Source: Cyanophora paradoxa (Eukaryota; Glaucocystophyceae; Cyanophorales; Cyanophoraceae). Taken from it: a DNA stretch of 64,000 nucleotides. Of the stretch, positions 39,327-50,260 are shown in pieces. Position 1 is the stretch's first letter, and each line of letters begins with the position of its first letter. The position numbers and the translations under genes are program-made. The DNA lies in contig QPMI01000277.1 in assembly GCA_004431415.1 (NCBI GenBank), positions 1-64,000 on the forward strand. Direction: 5' to 3'. A model generated the notes under the pieces. It ran no database searches and had not been told where the DNA came from. It saw only the letters and a list, made by a program, of their open reading frames with translations.

Positions 39327-39357
<31 letters not shown>

Positions 39358-39820
39358 CGGCCAGGATCACCCAAGGCCGACGGCTTTGCACAGGCCAAAT
39401 ACAGGAACGAGCTCGACTCGCGAGAGATCGACGTCGCCCAGCTCAAGTCCGACCTGAAGCTCAATCTCAGCAAGCTTGAGACCATGAAGGCGCTGCAAAC
39501 CCGGCGTACGATTGTCACCTTTATTGTTCCGCTCATCGCCCCGGCAGATCGCACTCGGTGACCTTGGGGCTGAAAACAACCGCCTGATGCGTACGCCCCC
39601 TCGATCTGTTCGCACTCGTGTGCCTGCTTGACCCAGGGAGGCAGGATATGTCAACGAGGCGCAAGAAGCGCGGGCGGCGTTCGAGAGGCTTAAAAGGGGG
39701 AAGGCGAGCTCGGAGATCAAAAGCGCCGAGCTGGCAGAGAGATTGCAGCTAGCGGAGAGCGAGCTGCAGCAGCTTAAAACTCGAGCGCCCCAGGGATCAT
39801 CAGGAGTTGCAGCCCGGTAG
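36190..39820 (+). CDS. Long coiled-coil protein
   Basis: A multi-exon gene of unknown identity; the start is uncertain (first firm exon from about 36287, IQEGGAGGATIRAVEDRAIG). The N-terminal part has a short helical region (LVRPLAILKALQEDTVTAAA), followed by a long Pro/Ser/Ala disordered stretch (36600-37330). From 37400 onward nearly every exon is heptad-like: VRLAVSEIERHGQDKD, VKQLHRERAEAEILAAKERD, RELRAERAVSQRDLVKSRAE, AELESRGRALERALAAAAEH, LRASLEAAEGRLAALESRER, NVERLRSELAEKQAETAG, AKYRNELDSREIDVAQLKSD, ending LQQLKTRAPQGSSGVAAR. An uninterrupted run of 29 C lies in an intron at 39327-39355. Such proteins are usually centrosomal, Golgi or flagellar scaffolds; I cannot choose between these. 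Confidence 0.65.
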
Positions 39821-40100
39821 AGATGGCGCCCCCTTCCCCCACACGGCGCCATTTCTTCCGATCCGTTCCCTGCTCCCCCCCTCCCCTCCCTCGTCCCCCC
39901 CCCCCCCCCCCCCCCTTCCCCTACTCCCATCCCCCCCTCTCCCCTACTCTCCATCCCCCCCCCCCCCCTCTCCCCTACTCCCCCCCCCCCCCCCCCCCCT
40001 CCCCCCGCCCTCCAACACCATCTTGCAGTTTCGACGGGCCAGCTTTCTTAAACGGCCCACTGGAGAGTCAGACGCGCTTTTGCAGCAGTGGAGGGGTGGG
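39821..40100. repeat. C-rich low-complexity tract
   Basis: About 39890-40010 is almost pure C with scattered T on the plus strand, just past the coiled-coil gene stop. No gene. Confidence 0.75.
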
Positions 40101-43100
40101 CTATCGGACGGTGTGGGGGGCCTGGTCGTAAGGGGAGCGGCCGGGCCGGCCGGGGAGTCCGCGCGGCTTGTGGACCCGGGGAGGAGTAGGTCGCTCGGGG
40201 GTTTGCAGGAGGGCGAGCGGGACAGCTGCGCTGTGGGGCGACGGGAGGCTCTTGCGCGGGCTGACCCGCTCTGCCTCGGCGCGGAGCTTGGACGCAACGA
40301 GGGTCCGCGCCGCCGCCGCGGGGTCGGACGAAGGCGGCTTGTCAGGCACCGGCAGCTCGTGGATCGCGACTCCCTCCTCGAGCTGCGAAGGGCGTCGGCG
40401 AAAGAATACCGGACGGGGTCGGGCGGGCGCACTGTGCGGCCGAGCTCGCTGAGGCTGGCCCGGCGGGAGGCCCTCTCGACAGCGAGCCGCTCGTGGTGGA
40501 CGGCGGCGGCCGACTTGGCCATGCGGGCGGGCTCCCACGGCAGGCGCTGGCTCCGCGCCGTGTGACGCGCGAGGTCGTGGCGCGCGGCGACGCTGCTCAG
40601 GAACGGGTCCTTTGCGATGAGGCTCGCCGCCCCGCGCGCCGGCGGAAGCGTCACTCCGGGCACCGGCACCCGCCACGCCGCCTCCTCCCCCTCCCCCTCG
40701 GCCGCCACCGACGGCGGGGCCTGAGACCCTTCTTCTGCGCGCGCGTTGGAGCTGCAGCGCGGACAGCCTGCCGCGAAGCGGAGATCGGGGTCACGCACGG
40801 TTGGCGGTAGGGCCCGGCAGGCGGCGGCCGGCGGCAACGAAATGGGCCTCGGCGAGGGAGAGGTGGCGGCCGGTGCCGGTGAGACGCGCACGCTCATCTT
40901 CCTCCGCGATCACCTAAGAATAAAGAAACCCAACTTAAATGAGAAACGATTGCTTCTATATGATCGATAAAACGTGCGAACGTTCGCCAGGGAGGAGGTT
41001 AGCTGCTGGTAGCTCTTCGGCGGGTCTGCGCCCCCGGCCCCCCGCGGGGTCGCGCGGCAGCTGGGGCGGGGGGAGGGAGCGATGTACAGGGTTGCCAGTA
41101 CGCGCGGAGAGCGAAGACGGCTGTCGCGTGCGGGTCCTTGAGCGCCACCGATATGTACCAGGCGCTGCCGGCCCCTTCAGCACGGAGCGCCCCGGCGCCT
41201 GCCAGCCGCAGCGCCGGCGCCCGCACCAGTTGTTCTGCCGCCCTTTCAGACGGCGAGAGACGAACACGGCACAAATGAGCTACCTTGTATAGGGGCATCG
41301 GGGGGTCAACCTACGCGCCGCCGCCGTCAGATCGCGCCGCGCCGCCCTCGGGGGGCCCACCTGGAGGCGCGTCGACGAGCCGCCAAGGAACCAGAGGCGG
41401 GCGCCGGCCGATGGGACAGCGTGCGCCGGATCGTGCGATATGAAGCACCTGCGTGCAGCGTTCGAGGCGAAGGTGTGAGGGGGCCGGGGCGCGAACTCGG
41501 TCTCGCCCCGTAGGGTCATGTGCTCTGCACCGCGGCGATTAGCGTGTGGGATGCCAGCTCGGGTGATCAACTTCGGTTGCCTACGACGAAGGAGCACGCG
41601 CCGGCGCCGGTCTTCGAGTCCGCGAACCTGGCCGGCGCCGCGCCGGGGCGAGCGTCGGCCTCGGCGCTGCCGCTTTCTCGCGGGAGCGCGCACTTGATGC
41701 GGTAGGTGCGGGACGGACTCTCCGGCGTGAGCTGCAGTCGCACGTGGCGTCCGGGGACGAGGGCCGTGTACTGGATCGCCGCCACGCGCAACTGCACCAC
41801 CGCGTTCGACGCCCCGTTCGACGAGACGGCTGCAGGCGCGCCTGAGGCGACAGCGCGGCGGGCGGCGAGCGGAGGGTGGCCCCGCGCACCGATATTGAGA
41901 ACTGAGTTCGGCTGGGGAGCAGGTGAGGAGGGGGCGCGGGCGAGCCGGGCGGGGCCGGGACTCACCACGTAGCGGGGATCGTCCTCGAGCTGAGCGCGGC
42001 GTGAGGCGGGCAAGGCGACTGGTGTGCGGAGAGAAGGGCACCAGGAAGAGGCACGCCGTCTGCAAAGCTCGCACGCTCCACGAGCCCGAGCTTTCCTATT
42101 TAAGGGGGGGGGGGGGGGGGGGGGGGGGGGGCGGTCGCATTAAAGATCAGGAGGGGTCTGGCGGGACGGGCGCGACGGACGGGCGACGGCGTGTTGTTCG
42201 CGAAGGATGCGCAGAGCGTGAACACCGAGTCGCCTGGAATCGTTGAACGGGCGGAAGGGGGAGCGCGAGGCGCGCAGGGGCGAACCGTGCTTCGGCGCGG
42301 TGAAGTGGATGGAGAGAGGAGCCCGTGTCCTCACCGGCACTGAGACGTGCAGCGGCTCCGAGGGATCCTCCGGCATCGGGAGTGAGCACGAGTCCCCCAC
42401 GTGGAGAGCTGCGTCGCGGGTTACTGCAGTACCCGGAAGACCAGCGGGAGGGAGAAGGGGGAGGAGTGGAGGGGGGGGGGGGGGGGGGGGGAGAGGGGGG
42501 GGGGGGGGGGGGCAGCGGGCGCACTGCGTCGAGCGGACTCAGAGGGGCCCAGGACGGAGGAGAGGGCCGACGTGAGCTCGGTGAGCTGCGGAGGAGAGGG
42601 TGGCCTCGGAGTGAGCCTCAGGCGGCCATCGCGTCGGCGCTGCGGGAGAAGTGCACCTCCAAATCGAACTGCTCGGAGAAGCGGAGGAACAAATCGGACA
42701 GAGACGAGAACACCGCGAGCGTCAGGGGCCGGCGGGCAGGGGCGACGGAGCCCCTGGCAGCCGAACCTTGCGCCGGGCGGAGTCCGAGTGCGGGACAAGC
42801 AGGCGCCTCGACTTGCTCCCCATTCTCGCCTTCTGCGACTTTTGCTTCTCCTTCATCGCGCGCTCGAAACTACCCCTCGCGTCCGCCTCCGCCGCCCGGG
42901 CCTCGGCCTGTGCGGGGGAAAACGCAAGGGTGGGCTGGCGATGAAAATTGGACGGGTGGGCTCGGCACTTGTGCTTCCTGATCGTCATCGGCAGCCGCAG
43001 CCCCCTCCCTTAGAATCCGGTCTGCCTTTTCAATCCGGCCCTTGACGCGTTTCAATGTTGCGCTCCTAACCAACTCTTTCGCCGCTTTGAACACGGATTC

Positions 43101-43148
43101 GGGAGCGAGATCCGAAGATTTTGCCACGACATTCAGAAGCTCACTCAT
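40101..43148 (-). CDS. Unidentified multi-exon gene or genes
   Basis: The 5' end is firm: exon 1 (42969-43148, MSELLNVVAKSSDLAPESVF then KAAKELVRSATLKRVKGRIE) splices in frame through a 61-nt intron to an exon starting at 42907 (AEARAAEADARGSFERAMKE, KQKSQKARMGSKSRRLLV). Farther downstream minus-strand segments look coding: VFSSLSDLFLRFSEQFDLEV near 42690, AVVQLRVAAIQYTALVPGRH and VRLQLTPESPSRTYRIKCAL near 41750, SAWYISVALKDPHATAVFAL near 41140, and a Ser/Arg/Pro-rich frame 40101-40897. Some strands resemble a C2-like beta sandwich, but I do not claim the domain. Two introns contain G runs on the plus strand (42104-42131, 42469-42512), that is C runs on the sense strand. The end and the number of genes are unresolved. 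Confidence 0.45.
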
Positions 43149-43640
43149 ACGAGCGCTGCGAGAACCGAGCGCGTCAGCATAGGACTGCGTCTTATCATCA
43201 GCGTCTTATCCACTCGCCTGAACTGGCTCTCTGTGAGAGAGCCCGACGCGTACACTCCATTCGCCATTCGGCCACGCCCAGCTCTACCGAACATGCGCTG
43301 TCAATTGCAACAAGCGGCCCAGGTGATGGGATCGGCCTGCCTGGCAGTATTGATAGCAAACACAGTCTAGCTACTCACCCGCCCTCGCACCCGCCGCCCC
43401 ACTGCTCAGCTGGCTTGCACCTATTTCAGCCGCGGGTCGAGAGAGCCGAGCGATCGACGGCGGCTGACATGTACATGAGCAACTGCAAGAGCGACTGCTC
43501 AGTTGCGGCTGGCACCCGGAAGGCCCGACGGAGTCGCTGGTCGCCGCAGAGTAGGGGTAGAGACGCGGCGGACGTCGTAGGTCGGCGTACCCGCTCAACT
43601 TGCCGACTTGCAGTGCCAGGGCCGAGCCTGCTCGGCCGCA
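43149..43640. promoter_or_regulatory. Probable bidirectional promoter, unidentified gene / CPSF160
   Basis: 492 bp between divergent start codons. No coding signal recognised. Role inferred from position. Confidence 0.4.
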
Positions 43641-46600
43641 ATGAGCTTTTCGGTCTTTTCGCAGCCACAGCCACCAACAGGAATCGAGCATTGCGTGCGG
43701 GCGGCGTTCACCGGTCCCGACGATGTAAATCTCATCGTAGCGCGTAGCAGCGTCATCGAGGTCTTCCGCGTGATTGTTCGGGTTCGTACGCTCACGTCGC
43801 GCCCTTCGAGCACCCCGACCTGGCGCACCCAGGGCGTCGACGGCGAGCGGCTTGAGCTTCTCGGGCAGTACCCGCTGTTCGGCAATGTAGAGTCGATGAG
43901 AGTAGTGCGCTTCTCCGGCTTATCGACCGACTCGCTCCTCCTGGTCTTCCGCGAGGCGAAGGTGCCGCGCCCCATGGACTCACGGCCAGCGAGCCGAGGC
44001 CGCGGGGGCGCAGCTATCCATCGTCGACTGGGATGCGAGCACGCACGATTTGCGCACGGAGCAGATCTACTCGTGGGAGGACAAGCCGGAGCTGGATCTG
44101 AAGGCAAGCTGCCCTCCACTGGCGTGCCGTGGCGCTGAAAGGCGCGCGCGGCGCAGGACGGCCGGCACGACGCCGGAGCGATGGTGCCGATGCTGCGCAT
44201 AGATCCGCAGCATCGCTGCGGCGCCCTGCTGCTGCACGGCAGCCGCCTCGTGCTGCTGGCCTTCGAGGCCGGGGCAGCGGGGCCTAGCGGCTCGGGCCAG
44301 CTCATCGGGGACGACGACGAGCCCTTCGCGGATGCCAGCGATGCGCCGCATTCCGCGTGCGCCGCGCCACCCGCGAGAAGCGTCGCCGGCGCCGGCCTGA
44401 GCGCGGCGTGCGGGCAGGCGGACGCCCAAGGGGGCGGAGACTGCGGAGGTGCGTGCGGGGAGGCGGATCCGGTCGCAGCACATGGTGCCACTGGGGGAGC
44501 TGGGGGAGGCGCCGGGGGTGGGGCGCGTGGTGGACCTCTGCTTCCTGGACGGGTACCTCGAGCCGACGCTCCTCTTCCTGCACGCCTCAGCGCACCTGTG
44601 GGCGGGGCGCGCCGCCGCCGTCCCCCGCCGCGACATCGTTGCCGCCACCGCCGTATCCATCAACCTCCACGCCCAGCTCTACCCGCAGGCCAGCCGCCCC
44701 CGCGGCCCGGCCCTGCCCGCTCCTAACGCGACGCGGCAGATCTGGAGCGTGACGGGCCTGCCGTACGATTGCGAGCAGGCGGTGGGCGTGCCAGCGCCGG
44801 CGGGCGGGGCGCTCGTCCTGACGCCCCACGCGGCGGTCTACGTGAACGCGGCCGTGCAGCGGGCCCTCCTCGTCAACGGCTACGGCGTCGCGCAGGCCGC
44901 TGACGAGGCCACGTTCAGCCCGGCCGTCTCGAGCACAGGCCCGCCGCCCGCCCTCCCCCCTCGCGCGCCGGCCCGGCCACCCCGCGACGCGGCGCCGCAG
45001 ACACGGGGCTGACGCTGTTGCTGGACGGGGCGAGCGTGGCGTTCCTCTCGGGCGCGCCGCCCCGGGCGCTGGTCGTCCTCCGCTCGGGAGAGCTCTTCAC
45101 CCTCGCGCTGGCGGCGGACGCGCGGGGCGTCCGCGCGATGCACCTGCGGCGCGTGGGGATGGCGGTGCCGGCGACGGTCCTGACGACCATCCCGGAGCGG
45201 AACCTGGTGCTGCTCGGCTCCCGCCTGGCGGACGCGCTGCTGCTGTCGTACTCGGAGGGCCCCGCCGCGGAACGGGAGGCGGGAGAGAGCGAGCGGAAGC
45301 GGCGGCGCGTGGAGGGCCCCGAGGGGCAGGAGGAGGACGAGGGGGAGATGGAGCAGCTCTTCGGGGGCGGGGAGGGGGCGGGGGGCCCGGCGCGGGGCGC
45401 GACTACCCTCAAGTTCGCTGTGCGTGAGGTCCTCCACGTGGCGGCCCCCGTCGCCGACCTCGCCGCCGGCGAGGCGTACGAGCCGCCCCAGGCCGAACCC
45501 GTGCCGGCCCTTCCCCCCACCTCCCCTCCGCCCCTGAGCGAGCGCCGCAGGAGCCGGCCGCGGGCAGGAGCATGGACCTCGTCGCCTGCGTCGGCCGCGG
45601 CCGCAGCGGCGCCCTCTGCGTCCTCCAGGTGCGCCCCGCCCCGCGCGCGGTAGCGCGGCAGCGTGCGGCGGCGTCAGACGCCGCCTCGCAGCAAAGCGTC
45701 CGGCCGGAGGTGATCACCTCATTTGAGGTGCCCGGCAGCCGCGCCGTCTGGCTTCTCCACCACTCCCGTGCGGCCCGCGGCCCGCGCGTGGCCCCCCGCG
45801 GCCAACGCCGCCGGCAGCCGGGGGGCCGAGCAAGCAGCCGGCGGGGGCCGAGTGGGACGCGGACTGGCACTCGTACATGGTCATCTCCCTGGAGGACGCG
45901 ACGCTGGCCCGCCCCTCCGCCCCGGCTCGCCCGCCGCCAGCCGCCGACCAGCCCGCAGGTCCTCTCCACGGGGGACGAACTCGAGGAGATCTCCGACCGC
46001 GTCGACTTCTGGACTGCCGTGCGCCCAGCGCCGCGCCGGCCGCCCCTCCTGGCCTCGAGCTCCGCGCAGGGCAGGACGGTCGAGTGCGGCTCGCTCCTGC
46101 AGCGGCGCCGCATCGTGCAGGCGCGCGGGGCGTCTTGCGCGTCCCGCGCCTCGCCGCCCGCTGACAGACCCGCTCAGGTCACCCCCGCGTCGCTGCTTCT
46201 ACTCGACGGCAGTGCGCCCGGCGCTTCCTCGATGGCCGGCCCGCGCTGACCGCGCCCCGCAGCGCGGCTGGCGCAGGAGGTGACCATCGACGGCGCTGAG
46301 GTCGCGGCCGCCTCCGTCGCGGACCCCTACGTCATGCTCCTCCTGAAGGCGCGGCGAGGCCTCCGTGGCGTGTCCGCCGAGGGCCTCACGCGCGCGTAGG
46401 ACGGGAGCGCGCGGCTCTTCGCGGCGGAGGCGGCGGACGGGCGGCTTCGCGAGGTGGCGGTCGCCATGGCGCACCAGGGGCCGGCCTCCAGGGTGAGCGC
46501 GCCCCGCCCGGGGGCCGGGGGCCGGCCTCACGGGGCGGCAGGCGGACGCCATCACGGCTCTGACGCTGTACGCGGACGCCTCGTCGCCGGCCTTCGAGCT

Positions 46601-49600
46601 CCCCGGGCAGGGGAGCGTCGACGTTGGCGAGCTCGAGCGCCGCGGCGCCGCGCCGCCCGCCGCCGCCGCCGCCGCCTCCGACGCCGCCGCCGACGCCGCC
46701 GACGAAGAGGCCGCCCTTTACGGCGACAGCCGCCCCGACGCGCCGCCGGAGGGCGCGGCGGCCGGCTCCGCCCCGCCAGCGGCCGAGAGGGCCAAGGAGG
46801 CGGCAGTGCAGCAGCGGATTTTCTGCGCGGTGTGCCGGGCGAGCGGGCTGTTCGAGGTGCGCCGGGGCCGTCAGCCGGAGCCGGCGCGGGCGCCGAGGGG
46901 CCGGCAGATATACACGCTGCCGGACTTTGCGCTGGTCTTCGCCGCGCCGCGCCTCCCCGTCGGCTTCCCCCTCTACCGCCATGTCGCCTCGGCGGAGAAC
47001 GAGGTGAGGCGCGGCGATGCGGGCGGGCGCTGGGGCCGGGTGCGAGGCGGGCGGCAGGTGAAGGAGGCGAAGGCGGTGCGGGTGGTGGACCTCGCCCTCC
47101 ACCAGTTCGCCGACGGCACCTGCCCCGTGCTCGCCGTGCGCCGCGCGCCCCCCGCCCCGCGCGCTGCCGGCGAGGGGCCCCGCAGGCGCTTCTGAACACG
47201 GGCGAGCTGCTCCTCTACCGCTCCTTCCATTTCACGGAGGGCCCCGGGCCGGCCACCCGCCACCCCGGCCCCAGCCGCCTCCCGCTCCGCTTCCGACGCG
47301 TCAACTTCGGTCGGGGCCTCCCCGGGGCGGCCGCGCGCGCGCCCTACTCAGCGTTCCGCAGGGGTCGTCACGCGCTCGGCGAAGGCGGTGGCGCCGGTGC
47401 CGCCGGCGGGGGCGGCGGGCGGGGGTCCGCAGGGTGAGAGCCCGGGGAGGCTCGTGCGCTTCGAGAACGTCGGGGAGCGCTCGGGCCTCTTCGTCTCCGG
47501 CGAGCGCCCGCTCTGGGTCTTCGCCAAGTGCGGACCCCCGCCCCGCCCCTGGCGCCCGCCCAGGCCCGACGGCCTCCGCAGCCGGGGCCACCCGGTGGTG
47601 CACCCGATGCAGGGCCCCGTCCTGGGCTTCGGCGCCTTCCACAACGTCAACTGCCCGCGCGGCTTCGTCTCCCTCGCCGCCGTCCGCCCCCCGGCCGGCG
47701 CGCGCTTCGCTCCGGGGCCCACGCGCCGCCGCGCAGGGCGCGGTCCGCATCGGGCGTCTCCGGGCGGGCGTTGCGTACGAGCAGCCCTGGCCGGCCCGCA
47801 AGGTCGGCCCTACGCCGCCTGCGCCCGCCGTGGCTCTCACAGCCGCCCCCGCAGATCGCGATGCGCTGCACGCCGCACCTCGTCACGTACCACCCGGAGA
47901 CGCAGGTCTACGCAGTGGCGGTCTCGAGCCCCGCCCCGCCCCTCGCGAAGGAGCAGATCCCCACCGTGACCAAGATTGATGCCGCCACCGGCGAGGGTCC
48001 GCCCCCGTGGCCCGCACCCGCGGCCGCTGCCCAGCGTCCCCGGGCGCAGAGGTCTCGGCGCCGCTGTGGCCGGAGGCGCGGCCACGGTGCCCGCAGGCGG
48101 TGGACGACGCTTACGAGGTCCGGCTGCTGGACCCGGCGCTCGACTTCGCGGTGCGCGGGGCGGCGTCGCCTCCGTCGTGCAGGCAGCGAGGCGGCGCGCA
48201 GGTGCAAGACCGGTTCGCGATGGAGCGGAACGAGGCGGTCGTGTGCCTGCGCGCCGTGACTCTCAAGAACCTCGTCACCTCGCCGAGGCACGCTTCCGCC
48301 GCCACGGCCGCCCCGCCGGCGGTGTCGTGCCGGCCCGGCCCGACTGACGCGCTCCTCCGCAGCGGGCCAAACCTGCCGCCGCGACTCACGGACGCGGGCC
48401 CGAGACAGGTGCTGGCCGTCGGGACAGGCATCACAGTCGGGGAGGACCAGCCCGGCAAGGGCCGCGTATCCTCCAGCCGCCCCCGCGCCCCGCGTCCCCG
48501 GCCCCGCGCCGCGCGCCCCGCGCCCCGCTGCGGCCTTGACCCTGCCAGGTGCTGGTGTTCGAGGTGAGGCGGGGGCCGGCGGCGGACGGGGCGGGGCGCG
48601 GCGCGGCGGGACTGCGGTTGGCGTACCAGCGGGAGCAGCGCGGGGCGGTGACGGCGGTGGCAGCGATGGAGGGGTACCTGGTGGTGGGCGTGGGCCAGAA
48701 GGTCTACGTGTACATGTGGCAGAACGAGCAGGAGCTCGTGGGCGCCGCCTTCTTCGACGCCGGCCTCGCCACCGTCGCTCTCCACGCCGTCAAGAACTTC
48801 CTCCTCGTCGCCGACATCTTCCAGTCCTCCGCCCTCATGCGCTGGAAGGCCCGCCCTCGCGCCTCTCCCCGCCCCCCGCCTTCCGCCCACCAGCCGCCGC
48901 AGGAGGGCGAACAGCGGCAGCTCCTGCCCCTCGGGAAGGACTGGGAGCGCGCGCAGGCACGCCACGCCTCCGCCGCGCTCCGGGGGCCCGCTCACCGGCC
49001 GCCAGACGTACGCGGCGGAGTTCGTCATCGACCACACCTCCCTGGGGCTCCTCATGTCTGACCACAACAAGGTCCTCCCCGCCGGCCTCCTTCGCGCGGG
49101 CGTCCCGCGGCTCACTGCCGGCAGAACCTGATTGTTTTTAACTACGCCCCATCGAGTGCGCGGGCTGCGGCGAAGGGGGCGCCCTTCCGGCGTTGAGTTT
49201 GGGCTTGACGCGCGGCAGACGTCGAGTCGCGGGGCGGGCAGCGTCTCCTCCGTCACGGCCTCTTCCACGTTGGGTGCTTGCCCCGCGGGGGCCCCGCCTC
49301 CCCCCTTCACTCACCGCAGAGCTCCTGGCGCCAGATCCCGCATCAACAAGTTCGTGAGGCTGAAGATGGGGAGCCCCGGCGCGGGAAAAAGCGCAGCGGC
49401 GCAGAAGGCGACGCGGCACGCGCTCTTCTTCGGTGCGGCGGGGCGGCGGGCGGGGCGGCGGCGGGGCCTGAGGGGGCGGCAGGGACCCTGGACGGCGGCC
49501 TTGGCTTCGTGGCGCCCATCCCGGAGGCCTCCTTCCGCCGCCTGCATGCCCTCTCCGCCCGCCTCGTCACTGCCGTGCGCCTCGGCCGGGGCCCCCGAGG

Positions 49601-49967
49601 CCTGCCAGCCCACCCGCGGGACCGCGCAGGTCCCCCACTACGCCGGCCTCAACCCGTCGGCCTTCCGGTGCGCGCGCTGGCGGCGGACGGGCCGCGGCCT
49701 CTCATGAGCCCTGCGCAGGGCATTCCGCGGGGAGGTAGCGAGGAGCGATTGCGCGGCGCAGAACGTCGTGGATGGCGCGCCGCCGCCCCTCGCTGCAAGC
49801 GTGCTGCCCGAAAGCTGCAGGCTGATGCGGCCACAGGGGAGCTGGTCGCGGCGTACGCTTTCCTGGACGGAAAGGAGCAGAAGGCGCTCGCGGCGTCGAT
49901 CGCCTCGAGTCCCGCGACCCTCATCGCCGATCTTGCCGAGCTGCAAGCCGCCTGCACCCTTTTTTGA
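43641..49967 (+). CDS. CPSF1: CPSF160-like cleavage and polyadenylation factor
   Basis: Scaffold subunit of the pre-mRNA 3'-end processing complex, built of beta propellers. Many short introns. Landmarks in order: MSFSVFSQPQPPTGIEHCVR at 43641; VNLIVARSSVIEVFRV; LELLGQYPLFGNVESMRVVR; DSLLLVFREAKLSIVDWDAS; the WEDKPELDL segment; LRIDPQHRCGALLLHGSRLV; VVDLCFLDGYLEPTLLFLHA near 44530; WSVTGLPYDCEQAVGVPAPA near 44750; LTLLLDGASVAFLSG near 45020; ATVLTTIPERNLVLLGSRLA near 45180; DELEEISDRVDFW near 45980; GYLVVGVGQKVYVYMWQNEQ near 48670 (CPSF_A region); FVIDHTSLGLLMSDHNKV near 49020; GFVAPIPEASFRRLHALSAR near 49510; YAGLNPSAFR; and the C-terminal DGKEQKALAASIASSPATLI then ADLAEL, stop at 49967. Exon boundaries in the middle were not fully traced. 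A Gly/Ala/Pro-rich stretch at 46640-46800 is an expansion. Confidence 0.92.
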
Positions 49968-50260
49968 ACTCACCTCGCCCCCCCTCCTCCCCCCCCCCCC
50001 CCCAGTTCCCCCCTTCCCCCCTTTCCCTCTCCCTCCCCTGCCTACTCCCCGCCTCACTTCCCCCCGCACCCCCCACCCCCCTCCCCCCTTCCCCCCCCCC
50101 CCCCCCCCGATCCCCCACCCCGCCCTATCCCCACCCTCCTCCTTCCCCCAAGTCTCCTTTTTTTTGTCTTCCCTTGCGGACTTGCCGCCAGTCTCACGGG
50201 GTGAACTCTTTTCCGCGACCGGCGAGGGCGCGGCGAGCCGGCTAGAAATCGCGTGGGGCT
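49968..50260. repeat. C-rich tract between convergent genes
   Basis: Positions 49980-50160 are almost pure pyrimidine on the plus strand, with runs of 14 or more C. The tract sits at the 3' ends of CPSF160 (+) and phosphoglycerate mutase (-). No gene. Confidence 0.75.

Noticed and set aside
39890-40010. Pro-rich coding frames across the C tracts
   Set aside because: Poly-C is trivially open and encodes proline in any frame; the tract lies after a clear stop codon.
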